Below are positions 25,701 through 31,819 of a stretch of DNA of 34,497 nt, piece after piece (position 1 is the first letter of the stretch; each line of letters begins with the position of its first letter). The DNA is from Lachnospiraceae bacterium. Lineage in GTDB: Bacteria; Bacillota; Clostridia; Lachnospirales; Lachnospiraceae. The stretch spans positions 1 through 34,497 of the forward strand of contig CAJTEY010000042.1 of the NCBI GenBank assembly GCA_910575775.1, read 5' to 3'. The notes beneath the pieces were generated by a model that saw only the letters and a program-made list of their open reading frames with translations, made no database searches and had not been told where the DNA came from. The position numbers were made by a program, and so were the translations under genes.

Positions 25701-27301
25701 CGAAATGCCATTACTATGATTTTGATTCCGAGGAGGTCAGGGCTTACGGCGGCGGCGCCGGGTGCGATATGCCGGACAAGAACTGCCCGGTGTGTGGGAC
25801 ACCCCTGCAAAAGGAAGGGTTTGATATTCCTTTCGAGACGTTTCTCGGCTTCAAGGGGGACAAGGAGCCGGATATCGATCTGAATTTTTCGGGTGAGTAT
25901 CAGAGTAAGGCGCATAAATACACGGAAGTGATCTTTGGCAGCGGACAGACTTACCGGGCGGGCACCATCGGTACGCTGGCGGACAAGACGGCCTACGGTT
26001 ATGTGAAGAATTACTATGAGGAGCGGGGCAGGCACAAGAGGGCATGCGAGATCAACAGGATCGTTTCCGGATGCACCGGCATCCGCAGGAGTACGGGACA
26101 GCATCCCGGCGGCATCGTGGTACTGCCGGTGGGGGAGGACATCAATTCCTTCACCCCGGTACAGCATCCGGCTAATGATATGACAACGGATATTGTCACC
26201 ACCCATTTTGATTATCACTCCATCGACCACAACCTGTTGAAGCTAGATATTCTGGGGCACGATGATCCGACCATGATCCGTATGCTGCAGGATCTGACAG
26301 GGATTGACCCGACGACGATTCCGCTGGATGATCAGGGCGTGATGTCGCTTTTCCAGGACACGTCCGCGCTGGGCATCACCCCGGAGCAGATCGGCGGCTG
26401 TAAGCTGGGGTGTCTCGGCATACCAGAGTTTGGCACGGAGTTTGTCATCCAGATGGTGATAGACGCCAAGCCCAAGTGTTTTACGGATCTGGTGCGTATT
26501 TCCGGGCTTTCCCACGGCACCGACGTGTGGCTTGGCAATGCACAGACACTGATCGAGGAAGGCCTTGCGACCATTTCCACTGCCATCTGTTGTCGTGACG
26601 ATATTATGATTTATCTGATGCAGCAGGGGGTGGAGCCGTCCTTATCATTCACCATTATGGAGAGCGTGCGTAAGGGAAAGGGCCTTAAGGACGAGTGGAT
26701 CAAGGCGATGAAGGAGCAGAACGTGCCGGACTGGTACATTGGCTCCTGCAAGAAGATTAAATATATGTTCCCCAAGGCTCATGCGGCCGCCTACGTTATG
26801 ATGGCGTGGCGCATTGCCTACTGCAAGATCAATTATCCGCTGGCTTACTACGCGGCTTATTTCAGCATCCGCGCGTCGGCCTTTTCCTACGAAATTATGT
26901 GCCAGGGACAGGCTCATTTGGAGCGCGTGATGGCGGAATATAAGCGGAGAAGCGATGAGCTTTCCAAGAAGGAGCAGGACACCCAGAAGGATATGAAGAT
27001 TGTTCAGGAAATGTATGCCAGAGGGTTTGACTTTGTGCCGATTGATATTTTTACGGCGCAGTCCAGGCTGTTTCAGATCGTGGGCGGAAAACTGATGCCG
27101 TCCTTAAACAGCATAGACGGTCTGGGGGAAAAAGCGGCGGATGCCATCGTGGAAGCCGCGAAGGACGGGCCGTTCCTCAGCAAGGATGATTTCCGGGAGC
27201 GGACAAAGGTTTCCAAATCCGTAATAGACTTGATGAGTCGACTAGGACTGCTAGGGAATATCCCTGAGTCCAACCAGATCAGTATTTTTGATCTGGTATA
27301 A
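22694..27301 (+). CDS. polC: DNA polymerase III alpha subunit, Gram-positive PolC
   Basis: A 1535-residue replicative polymerase. In order: an N-terminal domain; a Gly/Ser/Ala-rich linker (about 205-265); an OB fold (about 310-385); a PHP domain beginning LHCHTKMSDMDG (His near 409); a DEDDh proofreading exonuclease inserted in PHP (FDIETTGFS, Asp515/Glu517); the palm; a zinc-binding CPKCHYYD...CPVCG segment (from residue 1002); catalytic DIDLNFSG (Asp1060/Asp1062); fingers and a helix-hairpin-helix near the C-terminus (LNSIDGLGEKAADAI). The ATG at 22694 overlaps the ispG stop; a TTG at 22682 sits too close to GGAGGAG. All catalytic residues are intact. Confidence 0.97.
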   Translation: MSKAFFEVFPTLKLDTGLQDLFEQVTVEKVTSTRRKDFLRVYIASDHLIHKEDVFRVEREIGKQFFPNMPIVVKFYERFSLSSQYDPEKLMDAYRESILLELREASPVEYSLFKRADIVFSQDKLLLTLEDTVFGREKGGELARILEKIYNERCAIPVQVELAYKEKAAGKNREEDERRLEIQVAEISARAGFPVHMKGAALSAGTAGRAQTADGSIESAGSCGTQGQPEGAGKQGRQSAAGTAASPSSQGNHGFSFPSKKSAGGRDREKGDFKRPLKRADNPDVIYGRDFEEEAMPIEDIIGEIGEVVIRGRVIRMDKREIKNERTILIYDVTDYTDTMTVKFFVRNEQVKEITDVMKEGVFVKLKGMTAVDKFDHELTIGSLAGIKKIPDFTTSREDRSVRKRVELHCHTKMSDMDGVSEAKDLVKRAYKWGHPAIAITDHGVVQSFPDANHVWEDLWKAEKNRCKDAGEPEPDKQGFFKVIYGVEAYLVDDLHEIATNEKGQNFGADFVVFDIETTGFSPTKNRIIEIGAVKVCGGKIVDRFSTFVDPLVPIPFEIEKLTGITDDMVMGAEQIDVVLPQFLSFCGDCILVAHNAQFDMSFIMENCDRQGISHDFTYVDTVGIARILLPGQKKHTLDAVAKTLGVSLENHHRAVDDAEATAEIFVKLIPMMAKEGIHTLAQMNARGKASPDIIKKLPTYHAIILAKNNVGRMNLYRLVSESHLTYFSRRPRIPKSLLAQYREGLILGSACEAGELYRALLEKKSDAEIARLVNFYDYLEIQPLGNNHFMIESERTPDITSVDDIKEINRQIVRLGEQFHKPVAATCDVHFLNPEDEIYRRIIMAGQGFPDADNQAPLYLRTTEEMLDEFAYLGSDKAEEVVITNTNLIADMIEVMSPVRPDKCPPVIADSDKQLTDICYNKAHELYGETLPQIVEDRLKKELNSIISNGFAVMYIIAQKLVWKSVEDGYLVGSRGSVGSSFVANMAGITEVNSLSPHYLCPKCHYYDFDSEEVRAYGGGAGCDMPDKNCPVCGTPLQKEGFDIPFETFLGFKGDKEPDIDLNFSGEYQSKAHKYTEVIFGSGQTYRAGTIGTLADKTAYGYVKNYYEERGRHKRACEINRIVSGCTGIRRSTGQHPGGIVVLPVGEDINSFTPVQHPANDMTTDIVTTHFDYHSIDHNLLKLDILGHDDPTMIRMLQDLTGIDPTTIPLDDQGVMSLFQDTSALGITPEQIGGCKLGCLGIPEFGTEFVIQMVIDAKPKCFTDLVRISGLSHGTDVWLGNAQTLIEEGLATISTAICCRDDIMIYLMQQGVEPSLSFTIMESVRKGKGLKDEWIKAMKEQNVPDWYIGSCKKIKYMFPKAHAAAYVMMAWRIAYCKINYPLAYYAAYFSIRASAFSYEIMCQGQAHLERVMAEYKRRSDELSKKEQDTQKDMKIVQEMYARGFDFVPIDIFTAQSRLFQIVGGKLMPSLNSIDGLGEKAADAIVEAAKDGPFLSKDDFRERTKVSKSVIDLMSRLGLLGNIPESNQISIFDLV

Positions 27302-27389
27302 CGGTTTGGCCAGAGCGGCAGGGAGCACCGGCGGATGGCCTGCGTGCTGTGGCAGGCACAGCCGTAACCGGGTGTTTATGCGCTCTGGC
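27302..27389 (+). other. Structured intergenic region after polC
   Basis: GCCAGAGCG (27309-27317) is an exact inverted copy of CGCTCTGGC (27381-27389). Between them lie nested pairs CGGTT/AACCG and GCCTGC/GCAGGC. There is no T-run, so it is not a standard terminator, and I do not recognise a known RNA family. It could be the 3' structure of the polC transcript. Confidence 0.45.
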
Positions 27390-27452
27390 ACAGGTTTCGA
27401 GAGGGCGCAGAGTAGAATTTAGAAAAAAATTTAGAAATATTGAAAAAAGTAC

Positions 27453-27481
27453 TTGCATTCTTTCGGAAAATATAATAGAAT
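27453..27481 (+). promoter_or_regulatory. tRNA-Glu promoter
   Basis: TTGCAT (27453-27458) and TAGAAT (27476-27481) are 17 bp apart, preceded by a long A/T-rich stretch that could serve as an UP element. The tRNA begins 19 bp after the -10 box. Confidence 0.55.
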
Positions 27482-27500
27482 AATCAAGTGTCAAACAGAT

Positions 27501-27572
27501 GGCTCGTTGGTCAAGCGGTTAAGACGCCGCCCTCTCACGGCGGAAACAGGGGTTCGATTCCCCTACGAGCTG
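27501..27572 (+). tRNA. tRNA-Glu, anticodon CTC
   Basis: A 72-nt cloverleaf. The acceptor GGCTCGT pairs with ACGAGCT (first pair G-T), with a D-arm GTCAAGCGGTTAAGAC type. The anticodon stem CCGCC/GGCGG has loop CTCTCAC, giving anticodon CTC, and the T-arm is CAGGGG/CCCCT around TTCGATT. CCA is not encoded. It reads GAG codons, which are common in the neighbouring genes. Confidence 0.92.
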
Positions 27573-27779
27573 TTGACTGTTTTAGAACAGCCCAACCCTA
27601 AAGGATGCCGGAAACTGCTGATGAAGTGGTTTGCGGTATTTTTTATTTGTCATAAAAGGCAGGCTGTTAAGGCATGAAAAAAGCGAGGGAACCTCTGAGG
27701 GAACAACGTAAATAATGTGGACGTAGGAGAAAGGAGAAATTCTGTACATCGTGACAAGTAAATATATTGTTAGGACATT

Positions 27780-27831
27780 TAAATAAGTCCTCTATCAATT
27801 GTAGAAATATGATTGTTAGAGGGCTTATTTA
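27780..27831. repeat. 20-bp stem hairpin in gene-free stretch
   Basis: Two 20-nt arms (27780-27799 and 27812-27831) pair almost fully around a 12-nt loop, with one mismatch and one G-T pair. No T-run follows. The surrounding stretch 27573-27991 has no gene I can support beyond a 13-codon reading frame. The hairpin may mark an element end or a bidirectional transcription stop. Confidence 0.55.
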
Positions 27832-27991
27832 TGTGGTTTAGCAATGGATCGCAGAAAGTTCCACAAGTAATTCTAAAACGCCTGTATGAGCCTCACAGGG
27901 CGTCAGGAGGGCACTATATAATCGCGGGTGGAGCATTAACTTGAAAACGCCGTTTTATTGGCAAACTAAATGATAAGGAGGACTGCTCATA

Positions 27992-28240
27992 TTGTATGGA
28001 CGGGTAACAAAATATTATCATGACAGAGGGTATGGATTTATCAGGGGTGATGAAGGCGACACATATTTTATCCATCATTCAAATTTAAAGGGTGAATACA
28101 TTGATTCTGGCTATTATGTATCCTTTAAATCATTCCAGAATGACAGGAGCGATTACAACGCCAAAAATATCACAGTGATCGAAGCGACAGAAGGGAGAAG
28201 AAAACATGGCAGTACACATAAAAAACATGAAAGAACTTAA
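27992..28240 (+). CDS. Cold-shock-domain protein
   Basis: An 82-residue OB-fold protein. GRVTKYYHDRGYGFIRGD carries RNP1, and DTYFIHHSNLKGEYID carries RNP2, as in CspA-like nucleic-acid-binding proteins, although the flanking sequence is diverged and the C-terminus ends in a basic tail (GRRKHGSTHKKHERT). It starts at TTG 27992 with AAGGAGG 10 bp ahead. It overlaps the short truncated ORF that follows, so the two were translated as a pair. Diverged cold-shock proteins of this kind are found in integrative elements; a role in element RNA or ssDNA handling is inference. Confidence 0.75.
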   Translation: MYGRVTKYYHDRGYGFIRGDEGDTYFIHHSNLKGEYIDSGYYVSFKSFQNDRSDYNAKNITVIEATEGRRKHGSTHKKHERT

Positions 28241-28289
28241 TAAGGCATTACAGCCGGTAATGAAGGGCATGGTTGACTTATTCACATAG
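28206..28289 (+). pseudogene. Truncated 27-residue ORF
   Basis: It starts inside the cold-shock gene with AAGGGAGAAG ahead and encodes AVHIKNMKELNKALQPVMKG, then stops abruptly where the AT-rich cassette begins. The start looks like that of a real, longer gene whose 3' part was removed at a junction near 28275. The family is not certain; a phage- or element-encoded helical protein is possible. Confidence 0.4.
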
Positions 28290-28318
28290 TTGCACTTTTA
28301 TCTAAATCCGTATAAAAT
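28290..28318 (+). promoter_or_regulatory. Promoter of the DUF5131 gene
   Basis: TTGCAC (28290-28295) and TAAAAT (28313-28318) are 17 bp apart, 30 bp ahead of the coding sequence. Confidence 0.45.
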
Positions 28319-28347
28319 TATATAGAATAGTAGATTGGAGGATAAAA

Positions 28348-29055
28348 ATGGCGATATGGAATCCTTGGCGTGGCTGTCATCGTTACAGTACAGGCTGCAA
28401 ATTTTGCTACATACATAAGGGAGATTATAAAAAGGGGATTGACACAAACATTATTAAGCAAACCGAAAAATTTTATGACCCTATTGAAAAAAACAAAAAT
28501 GGAACTTACAAAATAAAATCGGGGCAAATGGTTTATGTATGTTTTTCATCAGACTTCTTGATAGAGAACGCAGATAAATGGCGTACTGAATGCTGGGAAA
28601 TGATACGGGAACGCTCCGACTTACATTTTCTCTTTCTGACAAAAAGAATTGAAAGATTTTTGGATTGTGTTCCGCATGATTGGGAAAGTGGGTACGAAAA
28701 TGTTACGGTTGGCTGTACGGTTGAAAATCAAGAAAATGCCGATTACCGATTAGACATTTTTTCCAGCCTTCCTATTAGGCATAAAAATATTATTTGCCAG
28801 CCATTGATTGAGAATGTCAATCTCTCTGCATATTTGCACGATATAGAATTAGTTGTTGTCGGCGGAGAATCTGATAAAAACGCAAGGCCGCTTGACTATG
28901 ACTGGGTATTACAGATCCGGGAGCAATGTATTTTCCATAATGTACACTTTGAGTTTAGGCAATGCGGTACACACTTTATCAAAGATGATAAATTATATAC
29001 ATTAAAAGTCCGTGATTTATGCAATCAAGCAAAAAAAGCAAATATAAACTTCTGA
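28348..29055 (+). CDS. DUF5131 (phage Gp37/Gp68-like) Fe-S protein
   Basis: A 235-residue protein of the DUF5131 family. The N-terminus WNPWRGCHRYSTGCKFCYIH contains three cysteines in a C-x6-C-x2-C arrangement (Cys10, Cys17, Cys20), like a non-canonical radical-SAM cluster site. It is followed by VCFSSDF, HFLFLTKRIERF, VTVGCTVENQENADYR and ELVVVGGESDKNARPLDYDWV, the family's conserved blocks. The biochemical role is unknown; members occur in phages and mobile DNA. GGAGGAT precedes the ATG. It is much more AT-rich than the core operons, which suggests recent transfer. Confidence 0.85.
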   Translation: MAIWNPWRGCHRYSTGCKFCYIHKGDYKKGIDTNIIKQTEKFYDPIEKNKNGTYKIKSGQMVYVCFSSDFLIENADKWRTECWEMIRERSDLHFLFLTKRIERFLDCVPHDWESGYENVTVGCTVENQENADYRLDIFSSLPIRHKNIICQPLIENVNLSAYLHDIELVVVGGESDKNARPLDYDWVLQIREQCIFHNVHFEFRQCGTHFIKDDKLYTLKVRDLCNQAKKANINF

Positions 29056-29134
29056 CACTCTCTTTTTTGTGCATGAAAAGAGAGGAAATAATCAATCCAA
29101 AGAAATATAATTGTCACCGGAAAGGAGTAAAAAA

Positions 29135-29983
29135 ATGGAATGGATAGAAAAACTGAATAAAACAATTTCTTATATTGAGGAACACCTTGCAGAAGAAATA
29201 AGTTATGATGAACTTGCGCGCATAGCATGTTGCTCTACATACCACTTTCAAAGAATGTTTGCATATATGGCAGGTATTCCGCTTTCGGAATATATCCGTC
29301 GCAGGCGAATGTCTTTAGCCGCTATTGACCTGCAAAGCGGAACTGAAAAAATTATTGATATTGGTATGAAATATGGGTATTCTTCCCCGACTGCATTTAA
29401 TAGGGCATTTCAAAATGTGCATGGCATAGCGCCATCAATGGCAAAGAAAGGAGGCGTTCCTATGAAGTCTTATCCCCCTATCAGCTTTAAAATAACTGTA
29501 AAAGGAGTAGAGGAATTGAATTATCGCATTGAAGAAAAAGCAGCCTTTCGCATTGTGGGAGTATCTCATCCGCTGGATAAGGAAATAGAAAACAATTTCG
29601 CAGCCGTACCGCAAATGTGGCAAAATGCAGCTGTAAACGGCACATTAGAAAAAATTGCACTGCTTATGAATAATCAGCCTATGGGTGTCTTGGGTGTAAG
29701 CGTGTGCAATGACGAAGAGGACTGGCAATATTTTATAGCGGTATCTTCCTCCGCTGAAATCGACAATTCCTTAGATGAATATATTGTTCCTGCTTGTACA
29801 TGGGCTATTTTTAGCGGAACTGGTACAGGGATATCCATTCAAGAATTGGAACAACGCATCATAAGAGAATGGCTTCCAACCTCTGGATTTGAATTTGCCA
29901 ATGCTCCTGATATAGAGGTTTATCTAAACCCTGACCCTAATAATATGCAATATGAAGTTTGGCTGCCAATCAGAAAAATATGA
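29135..29983 (+). CDS. AraC-family regulator with GyrI-like ligand domain
   Basis: A 282-residue protein. Residues 1-105 hold the two AraC helix-turn-helix motifs (ISYDELARIACCSTYHFQRMF and IIDIGMKYGYSSPTAFNRAFQ). Residues 115-282 form a GyrI/SOUL-like effector-binding domain (FRIVGVSHPLDKEIENNF through IEVYLNPDPNNMQYEVWLPI). Family members (Rob/BmrR-like layout) sense small, often toxic compounds. The ATG at 29135 has AAAGGAG 7 bp ahead. It sits between the DUF5131 gene and the next small gene, 9 bp before the latter, so it probably forms a unit with it. Confidence 0.88.
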   Translation: MEWIEKLNKTISYIEEHLAEEISYDELARIACCSTYHFQRMFAYMAGIPLSEYIRRRRMSLAAIDLQSGTEKIIDIGMKYGYSSPTAFNRAFQNVHGIAPSMAKKGGVPMKSYPPISFKITVKGVEELNYRIEEKAAFRIVGVSHPLDKEIENNFAAVPQMWQNAAVNGTLEKIALLMNNQPMGVLGVSVCNDEEDWQYFIAVSSSAEIDNSLDEYIVPACTWAIFSGTGTGISIQELEQRIIREWLPTSGFEFANAPDIEVYLNPDPNNMQYEVWLPIRKI

Positions 29984-29992
29984 GATTACAAC

Positions 29993-30457
29993 ATGATAGA
30001 CAAAAATTATGATGAATTTTTAGAGACTACCGGTGCAAGCAGAAATCTTGTAGAAGATATAAATAATTTTCTTCTGGATAGCAACTGCAAACGTGAAATC
30101 AAAACAGCTAAAAGCGGTTTTACTGTTTCCTATCTTTTTCGGGATACAAAAAAGACATTAGCTACTTTCGTTTGCAGAAAAACGGGAATAAAGATTAGAA
30201 TTTTCCCACAGCATCTTAATGAGTACATGGGGTTTTTAGATACGCTTCCGGCAAAGATGAAAAAAGAAATTGCAAAAGCGTCTGTCTGCAAACGCCTTGT
30301 GAATCCTAATGACTGCAATCCTAAATGTGTTATGGGATATGACTTCATTATGGATAAGGAACGCTATCAAAAATGTAGATATATGGCGTTCATGCCTTCT
30401 ATAACCGAAGAAAGCACACCTTATATCAAAAGATTTTTACAAAATGAACTGTTGTAG
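29993..30457 (+). CDS. Cys-rich protein of unknown function
   Basis: A 154-residue soluble protein. It has a strand-rich first half (FTVSYLFRDTKKTLATFVCRKTGIKIRIFP) and a second half with conserved-looking cysteines (VCKRLVNPNDCNPKCVMGYDF, then YQKCRYMAF), which may bind a metal. I do not assign a family with confidence. It starts 9 bp after the AraC-type gene and has the same low GC. It may be the enzyme or effector controlled by that regulator, but nothing in the sequence proves this. Confidence 0.65.
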   Translation: MIDKNYDEFLETTGASRNLVEDINNFLLDSNCKREIKTAKSGFTVSYLFRDTKKTLATFVCRKTGIKIRIFPQHLNEYMGFLDTLPAKMKKEIAKASVCKRLVNPNDCNPKCVMGYDFIMDKERYQKCRYMAFMPSITEESTPYIKRFLQNELL

Positions 30458-30470
30458 TAAAATGATAAAA

Positions 30471-30508
30471 CCGCCCAACGGAAAATAAAAAAAACCGTTG
30501 TTCGGCGG
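30471..30508 (+). terminator. Hairpin after the AT-rich cassette
   Basis: CCGCC-CAACGG (30471-30481) pairs with CCGTTG (30495-30500) and GGCGG (30504-30508), with a TTC bulge and an A-rich loop. AAAACCGCC (30467-30475) can pair instead with GGCGGTTTT at 30549-30557, so two alternative folds exist. It ends the cassette transcript at least partially. Confidence 0.45.
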
Positions 30509-30606
30509 CAAAGTTTTCATGCGCCCGACAGAATAAAGATAGCCTAATGGCGGTTTTGAATAAAATCAAAGCCGTCGTTTTTCTTTGCGAAAAATCGAAT
30601 ATATGG

Positions 30607-30631
30607 AGGGTGTGTTAAAGTCACCCTTTTT
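30607..30631 (+). terminator. Small intrinsic terminator
   Basis: AGGGTG and CACCCT pair around a 9-nt loop and run into TTTTTC. No ORF lies directly upstream, so it may end a short untranslated transcript or read-through from the cassette. The remaining sequence to 30790 contains a palindrome ATGCTTAAAAGCAT but no gene. Confidence 0.4.
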
Positions 30632-30794
30632 CAAGGATATGGCGGTATCAAATGCTTAAAAGCATTGAGAGGTATCACTGTGTCCTTATTTATTATCCAA
30701 CTATCTGAACCATTAAAAAAAGCCCGCCCCCTTGGAAGGGTAATTCCGGCAATCAATGTGAAATAATTCAATCCAAAAACGATAGTTATATTTC

Positions 30795-30939
30795 ATGCGT
30801 CCGAATAGCGTCATGCTGTTTGGGCGCATTTCTGTTTCTATGGGACAGCCTCGGGCCAACTTGGCCCGAAGCCCGGCCCCGGTGCCGTTCCCCGCCGCCT
30901 CCGTTTCGGCAGCCCATTCACCAAACACCGAAACGGAGG
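30795..30939 (+). promoter_or_regulatory. Three-hairpin leader burying the sigma gene's RBS
   Basis: Three stable stems precede the coding sequence. Stem 1 is 11 bp with two G-T pairs (30795-30805/30819-30829). Stem 2 is 9 bp with a single-base loop (30851-30859/30861-30869), probably too tight to fold fully. Stem 3 is 12 bp and perfect (30898-30909/30928-30939). The 3' arm of stem 3 contains the GGAGG ribosome site (30935-30939) of the gene starting at 30945, so translation would need this stem opened. Confidence 0.6.
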
Positions 30940-30944
30940 TAAAC

Positions 30945-31367
30945 ATGGCTATCATCAATCTTCGGGATTTTTACCCGTACTATACAATGGATTCTTTTAT
31001 CGAAGTGCCTGACGAGGTAGCGGAGGCAATGGCAGAGTTTGACCGTAAGGAGGCGGCCTACCGTCTGCGTACATACCGCCACAAGGCCTATTATTCCCTT
31101 GACCGGGAGGACGGCATTGAGCACTCGGCCTTGTTCATTGCTCTTTCTCCATGTGAAATTTACGAGCGCAAAGTCACCATGCAGGAACTCCATGCGGCCA
31201 TTTCCAGTCTGCCCGACAAACAGGCCAAACGTATCTACGCCCATTTCGTCCTCGGCATGAGCAAGACCGACATTGCCAGAGCCGAAGGCGTGGACGAAAA
31301 GGTGGTGCGCCTGGCAATCGAGCGCGGGCTTCGGAACATGGAAAAATTTTTAAAAAATAATTTCTAA
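30945..31367 (+). CDS. Sigma-70 region-4-like regulator of mobile element
   Basis: A 140-residue protein of the short sigma-like class found beside large serine recombinases. The N-terminal half (LRDFYPYYTMDSFIEVPDEVAEAM) resembles the element-encoded family. The C-terminal half is a region 4 helix-turn-helix (SLPDKQAKRIYAHFVLGMSKTDIARAEGVDEKVVRLAIERGLRNM). The ATG at 30945 follows GGAGG, which is part of the upstream hairpin; the frame is open to 30795 but codes for leader-like sequence. It probably drives element genes such as the recombinase; that is inferred. Confidence 0.8.
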   Translation: MAIINLRDFYPYYTMDSFIEVPDEVAEAMAEFDRKEAAYRLRTYRHKAYYSLDREDGIEHSALFIALSPCEIYERKVTMQELHAAISSLPDKQAKRIYAHFVLGMSKTDIARAEGVDEKVVRLAIERGLRNMEKFLKNNF

Positions 31368-31460
31368 GGTGTACCGAAAAAGCCTGAAAAATGAAATGGT
31401 ATATGAAAGGCAGAGGCGCCCTGGGACAAGCTGGCCCGAAGCATGGAGAAAGACGAAGGG

Positions 31461-31489
31461 GCAGCGCTCTTTACCGGGCGCTGCTTTTT
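31461..31489 (+). terminator. Terminator after the sigma-like gene
   Basis: GCAGCGC and GCGCTGC pair around a 10-nt loop and run into TTTTT. It isolates the sigma-like gene from the small ORF and recombinase downstream. The 11-mer TGGCCCGAAGC just upstream (31432-31442) repeats part of the leader palindrome (30862-30872). Confidence 0.75.
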
Positions 31490-31554
31490 CGTGTTTCCCC
31501 ATAGGACAAGAGGGAAACGGAAGGCTTCAACCCCGATTTGGAAAGGAGGCCCAG

Positions 31555-31731
31555 ATGGTGCAGTCCGTAACCTACCAGAGAGAAACGAGAACCGTCCCCT
31601 TCCAGGGAAAAAACATTGTGCTGGAAAGCCTTACCCCAGTGCTTTCCCCAAAAGAGAAGGAGAAACGGAAAAAAGAGATTGAGCGCTGTCTGTATGACGT
31701 GTTCAGCAAGTACCGCCAGAGCCGGCGCTGA
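31555..31731 (+). CDS. Small basic protein preceding the recombinase
   Basis: A 58-residue protein whose ATG has GGAAAGGAGG 6 bp ahead. It begins VQSVTYQRETRTVPFQGKNI and ends with a charged helix (PKEKEKRKKEIERCLYDVF). The frame is open further upstream but crosses the preceding terminator, so the short form is preferred. I do not know its function. Position suggests a helper or directionality factor for the serine recombinase 88 bp downstream; this is inference only. Confidence 0.6.
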   Translation: MVQSVTYQRETRTVPFQGKNIVLESLTPVLSPKEKEKRKKEIERCLYDVFSKYRQSRR

Positions 31732-31819
31732 CCCCCGGCAACATTGCCCTCCGGGGCTATCAATGGTATAATATACTTGTAAGGTTGGTAGCTCCATTCC
31801 CATAGGAAAGGAGCCTACA

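Noticed and set aside
27302..27420. SRP RNA, 6S RNA or similar housekeeping RNA after polC
   Set aside because: The conserved sequence blocks of those RNAs are not present, only local inverted repeats.
27541..27572. tRNA-Glu 3' end as attachment site for the downstream accessory region
   Set aside because: I see no second copy of the tRNA end in the window and no tyrosine integrase beside it, so there is no support.
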